Source: Ochromonadaceae sp. CCMP2298 (Eukaryota > Sar > Synurophyceae > Ochromonadales > Ochromonadaceae). From it: DNA of 11,302 nucleotides. This document shows positions 7,801-11,302 of this stretch, piece after piece. The stretch's first letter is position 1; each line of letters opens with the position of its first letter. The notes beneath the pieces were generated by a model. That model worked only from the letters and a program-made list of their open reading frames with translations. It was not told where the DNA came from and ran no database searches. The position numbers were made by a program, and so were the translations under genes. Where the stretch lies: the NCBI GenBank assembly GCA_026770595.1, contig MU634588.1, positions 1 through 11,302 of the forward strand. Reading direction: 5' to 3'.

Positions 7801-8623
7801 AATGATCGATACAGAGAGGATAGATGTTAGGGACTAAAAGCGACCGTGCGAGTGATTTATCTTACCTCCTAGCAGGCAGGGCTGGTAGACGGATGCGCAG
7901 AGGAGTCTCTTGATGTCGCTCAGGCAGGCGCTGTTCAGGAAGTGGGTCAGGCTGGCCATTGCCGTTCTCGCCTAGATCAGACGTGGAAGAAAGATGTTAG
8001 TAAGAAGAAATGTATTGTGTATCTAAAATCAATATCATTCCGTATATGCGGTATGCGGTATGCGGTATGCGGTCAGTGCTCACCTGTGTCTCGAGGTCCG
8101 CCACAGTTAGCCCGTCGTACACGATGAACGCGTAGTCCACCACGCCCGAGCACGTGGCCAACGGGTTGTAGTATGCAGGAAAGGCTTGGCAGGTAAACTC
8201 GACGTTCTGGAGGTGTGCGCCCTTCTGTGCGCCCTTCTTTTGCGCGTGGCTGTGTGCCAGGCTGGCCGCTTGCTGGATGGGGGGGGCGAGCGCGCCGACC
8301 TTGGCGCTAGACACAATGTCGCTAGCGTTAGCAGCACTGGGGTTCCACTTCAGACCCGCCAATATCTTGCCGACGTCTTGCATTACCGATGCTTGGAAGG
8401 AGGCTTGCATCTCCTGGGCACTCTCGCCGGGCTTGCCGTCGGCCTTCCACTTCTGCGTCATGCGCGATGCAAGTCCCGAGCCGAAGTCTAGGTCTTCATA
8501 CGTTTGAGCGTTGCCGCTTGCTTCACGAGTCAGCGTTAGAATAATGAGCGAGGCGTAGAGCAGCCGAGCCAGGAGTGCTGGCGCCTGCACCTGCACAGTG
8601 CTGGTGTCCGTCTTGCGTCGCAT
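4881..8623 (-). CDS. Frizzled/Smoothened-like seven-transmembrane receptor, eight exons
   Basis: Exons in gene order: 8623-8084, 7971-7866, 7783-7306, 7197-6972, 6902-6749, 6652-6423, 6298-5849, 5732-4881. They total 3,036 nt, about 1,011 aa, with every junction in phase. An in-frame TGA lies three codons before the ATG. A signal peptide covers residues 1 to ~37. A cysteine-rich Frizzled domain spans about 145-265, with cysteines at 145, 158, 196, 205, 212, 238, 242, 252 and 265; LLCASVYQPC and LRPCRSLC match the hallmark 'FLC..Y.P.C' and 'PPCRSLC'. A further ~255 extracellular residues precede seven hydrophobic helices near 526-545, 553-573, 607-633, 652-672, 699-724, 743-765 and 817-838. 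A ~170-residue cytoplasmic tail, rich in Glu and Pro, follows. The Dishevelled-binding KTxxxW after helix 7 is not present. Frizzled-like receptors without a Wnt pathway are known from Dictyostelium. Ligand and coupling are unknown. Confidence 0.85.
5810..5842. repeat. 11-bp tandem repeat, three copies, in Frizzled-like intron 7
   Basis: Units actaatccctt, gctaatccctt and actaacccctt lie head to tail just inside the donor of the last intron (5733-5848). Confidence 0.95.
6377..6405. repeat. G-run cluster in Frizzled-like intron 6
   Basis: On the plus strand the pattern is G5-A-G8-A-G9-A-G4, four G-runs separated by single A. It lies in intron 6299-6422, close to the donor of the minus-strand gene. 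The plus strand is the template strand here, so the pre-mRNA carries the C-rich complement. It has G-quadruplex potential. Confidence 0.95.
8044..8071. repeat. 7-bp tandem repeat in Frizzled-like intron 1
   Basis: gtatgcg occurs three times exactly (8051-8071), preceded by a one-mismatch copy at 8044-8050. It lies about 12 bp inside the donor of the first intron. Confidence 0.95.
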
Positions 8624-9384
8624 GTTTCTTCAGGACGCTTGCAGATTATCAAATTGGCCGCTAGGAATTCCGACACTGGATTTCAATTGTGGCCAGCTTT
8701 CTTCGCTTGATTGTGAGTGAGCGCTCCATCCTCGCCAGGATCGTAGAGTCCACGATCGCCAATCTGTAAGTCTCTCCTCGGAGCAGGACGAAGTGCGAGG
8801 GCAACACCCAAGGCTCTCACTAAAAAGCCTGGTAAAAAAAGGGTTTTTGTAATTATTCTTAACTCAATCTCTTTGGACTTTGGCTTTTGGGATCTTAGCT
8901 TCTTGGCTTTTGCGGGCCTGGGTCTTGCCACGGGGGAAAAGAAGCCGTTGGGATAATTCCCCTTTTTTGTAACGCTCCATTTGTCGTCAAGGAATACACC
9001 GAAACTACAGTATATTCCCAAACAAGAGAATAAAAGTTATAGGAACCCTTGCCCCTGACAGAAATAACACTTTTTGCACCTCTCTCTGGCCCCCAAGCAT
9101 GGTGAACGACAGTAGATGGTTGGTGCGGCTGATCTGCGCAACTAAAACTCAGCGCCGGTCGGAGAGCCTTTCTTACCGACACAGGCGCTCCTGTCACCTG
9201 CATATAAACGCATAAGCAAAGGTCGACATCTCTTCTTTCAAACCTTAGTCGTTGGGATAAAAGAAGTGACAAAAAGCCAAAGATTTATCTACATCTGTTT
9301 GCTGTCTCCACCTCACCAACTCTAGCTCTCCGACCCTCTCCTCCGCCTTTCTGCCTGCCCTATGTCCTCTGTCCTCTGTCCTCC
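8624..9384. other. Intergenic: 5' flank of Frizzled-like gene and 3' flank of DYNC2LI1
   Basis: These 761 bp separate two minus-strand genes in tandem. Open frames here are short and match no family I recognise. The sequence is A/T-richer than the coding parts, especially about 8820-9070. A ggacaga triplication lies next to the DYNC2LI1 stop codon (minus strand, 9384 downward). A GATAAA at about 9286-9291 on the minus strand could serve as a weak polyadenylation signal for DYNC2LI1. No promoter element stands out for the Frizzled-like gene. Confidence 0.55.
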
Positions 9385-10812
9385 TCAGGCGATCGAGCGA
9401 GCGTTCATCTTGGCCTGCAGCTCCAGCTTGCGGTCGGTCTCCTGCACGTACCTGGCCAGCGCCGCGTCGCGCACCTGCCGCATGTCGTCCACTTCTGGCT
9501 CGGGATGCGAGTTGGCCGCCCCCCCCTCCCGCGCATCGTCCCCCGACTCGAACTCCTTGCCTTCGCTGTCGGCGCCGTGTGAGAGTGGATCTGCTTCTCC
9601 GAACAGCTGTGCCATGTATGCAGACAGCCTTGGGAGAGGGAGAGGTGCAAGTGCAAAAGAGCAGACGCAGACGCAGTGGTGGGTAGGGAAGAGGTGTGGT
9701 GGGTAAGACGTCGACATGCAATGCCGCACTATACAATAAACAACACTTTAACCACGACGTATACTGTACAAAGCTGTAAGCACAAAGTGCGAATCATGAA
9801 GTGCGAATCATGAAGTGCAATGCACAATGCAGATAGTGAACTGCAGCAGGTAGGACAAACAAAACACTGGGGCCACTCACTTGCTCCAGCAGTCTCTGGT
9901 GACGCCCTTGTGTGTTACGTAGCTGGCGATGTCCGCCGCGCTAGAACACAGGCCCTTGGCGCCCTCCTCCCCTCCCAGCAGCCCCTCGAAGCTGTCCCGC
10001 CCGCGCGTGATGTACAGGGGCTTGTCGGGGTGGCAGTCGCAGCCGGCCTTGACGGGCGCCCCGAAGGCCAGGGAACTCATGAGCTGTCGCAGTGCGTCTC
10101 TCGTGTGGCTGTCCGAACTCGAGTGCGTGATCAGGTGTGCGCCGAAGAAGTGCGCCACGAAGCGCAGCACCTGCACCACCGCGCGCCTGTCTGCCGAGGG
10201 CAGGGACTTGAAGAGGTCTCCCTTGCTGCCCACCACGCAGAGGGTGACGTCACTGGGACGCACTCGGTTCTCGTCAGCGTGACCCTTGTACACAGCCCCG
10301 CTCCTCTCCCGCATCTCGCTCAGCATATTCACATTAGTCGCCTGCAGCTCCGCCACGCGCTTGGAGGCGACCTCCTTGACGGCGGAGATGGATCGCAGCA
10401 GGCTGTTGAGCACGTTGTGCGGCTTGCAGAGGTCGATGCAGATGACCACCGCGGCCACAGGCAGGTTGCGCACCGTGAGGCCGATCTCCATAAGCTTGGG
10501 CTCCACCAGATCTCCCCCTATCTCCCACAGGTTGGCCACGCTCTTCAGGCCGTTGGCCGACCTGCGGGCATAGTTGTACTCCAGTGCGATCGTGGGCTTG
10601 GTCTCCTTGGCGCCCGAGGGCTTGAGGAATGTCTGGATCAAAGTGGACTTGCCAGACCCCAAGTCGCCCACGAATACGATGGAGGAGCCCGCCGCCAGCG
10701 CCTGCTCGTCCGGGACGCTCTCCGCCGTCTCGCCACTGCTGGTGGTGGCGCCCTTCTGCAGTTTGGTCCAGATGTCCTCTGCAGCCGCTGCGCTTGGCTT
10801 TGACCGCGACAT
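9385..10812 (-). CDS. DYNC2LI1: Cytoplasmic dynein 2 light intermediate chain 1, two exons
   Basis: Exons are 10812-9881 and 9628-9385, joined across a 252-bp intron (donor GTGAGT, acceptor CCAAG, phase 2), giving 391 aa against about 350 in human. DYNC2LI1 binds the dynein-2 heavy chain and supports retrograde intraflagellar transport in cilia. What is seen: a P-loop GDLGSGKST at 49-57, then KPTIALEYNYARR at 72-84 and LWEIGGD at 95-101, which match the D2LIC hallmarks 'KPTLALEY.YGRR' and 'WELGGG'. Later comes VGSKGDLF, a nucleotide-specificity-like motif. Exon 2 supplies the charged, helical tail (EVDDMRQVRDAALARY), matching the C-terminal 'VDEMR..KD.EL..Y' of the family. A TGA lies seven codons before the ATG with A at -3, so the start is firm. 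The P-loop is more canonical than the GSKNGGKTT of animal D2LIC, so nucleotide binding is likely. The unusual AAG acceptor is the weakest point of the model. Confidence 0.93.
9785..9818. repeat. 14-bp tandem repeat in DYNC2LI1 intron
   Basis: aagtgcgaatcatg occurs twice in tandem (9785-9798, 9799-9812), followed by a 6-bp partial third copy. Confidence 0.95.
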
Positions 10813-11302
10813 GATCCCCGCGAGACAATGTCACCTATTCTTCTATCTGAGTTGACGCTGCTGGGGCGGTAGCTTGTGCTGCAGAGATTTCGTCTCTGGA
10901 CGTGGGGCTACTCCCACTTCTCTTCCAACGCCCGGTCTGATCGAAGATGGGGCAGCGTACGTTCACGCGATCGCGTCCTACGCCTCGTGGCTGGACACAC
11001 CAATACGCAAGCGTCGCAAACGTCTGAAAGTGCGCAGCGAGGAGCTCAGGAAGCCTTCGACCAAACAAAACAGCAAGATTGATGAGTGACAACCGAAATT
11101 CGAAAGGAGGTTCCCGTTTCTCGGGAAGTTCTTGGTGGAGTCCACCCCAGGTTTTGCCGCAGTAACGCACGACGAAGCTGTCCAGGAAAGTATTTTCGCA
11201 AAATCTTTTTTGGCCTTGTCGCCACAAATCCTGGCACCGACCCTTTTCTGTTTGATTGCTGCGAAGTTGTCTCCCTTCAAAATCCAACAGCACAGGGATC
11301 TT
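10813..11302. other. Upstream of DYNC2LI1; no gene supported
   Basis: Several frames are open through this 490-bp stretch on both strands, including a minus frame open from the right edge to about 10835 and two plus frames. None has a recognised domain, and they contradict one another. The stretch must contain the DYNC2LI1 promoter and may contain the edge of a neighbouring gene to the right. A plus-strand frame from about 11090 to the edge reads protein-like, but has no ATG or splice acceptor I can defend. Confidence 0.4.

Noticed and set aside
8683-9272. Two overlapping minus-strand frames (112 and 125 codons) upstream of the Frizzled-like gene
   Set aside because: Composition is unlike the neighbouring genes, with no recognisable domain and no splice sites linking them to either gene.
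9820-10803. Plus-strand frame of 327 codons
   Set aside because: It is the antisense of DYNC2LI1 exon 1, which has clear homology, and it is open only because of GC-rich codon usage.
10835-11302. Open frames at the right edge on both strands
   Set aside because: Two minus frames and one plus frame are all open and mutually exclusive. None has a domain or a defensible start, so no gene is called.

Overview
The window is nuclear DNA from a GC-rich, intron-bearing, flagellated eukaryote, most likely a protist. Twelve spliceosomal introns of about 70-250 bp can be placed by eye. All are GT-AG, with donors mostly GTRMG and acceptors mostly YAG. A dynein-2 light intermediate chain implies a cilium with intraflagellar transport. 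A Frizzled-like receptor with no sign of Dishevelled coupling, and a PRAT (Tim17-fold) protein with a secretory-type leader, both fit a non-animal lineage. I cannot name the species, and the possible secondary-plastid link from the leader is only a hint.

Layout: (1) 1-325, minus: the N-terminus of a MATE transporter that runs off the left edge. (2) 369-912: a near-perfect palindrome with arms of about 258 bp, filling almost all of the space between two divergent genes. (3) 945-1578, plus: a two-exon SET-domain protein. (4) 1670-1998, minus: a TauD/TfdA dioxygenase remnant lacking its iron-binding core, with a 22-bp tandem repeat at its 5' side. (5) 2232-2633, minus: a secreted protein like the N-terminal saposin-like half of MANF/CDNF. 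(6) 3155-4289, plus: a four-exon PRAT-family membrane protein. (7) 4881-8623, minus: an eight-exon Frizzled/Smoothened-like 7TM receptor of about 1,011 residues. (8) 9385-10812, minus: the two-exon DYNC2LI1. (9) 10813-11302: upstream sequence with no gene I can support.

The genes do not form an operon or an obvious pathway. MATE/SET and MANF-like/PRAT are divergent pairs. SET/dioxygenase remnant and PRAT/Frizzled-like are convergent pairs. The two points most worth following are the palindrome, which gives two unrelated genes nearly identical upstream DNA, and the Frizzled-like receptor. Start codons of SET, PRAT, Frizzled-like and DYNC2LI1 are each supported by an in-frame stop a few codons upstream. 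Exon joins were chosen by phase and protein-family continuity and have no transcript support here.
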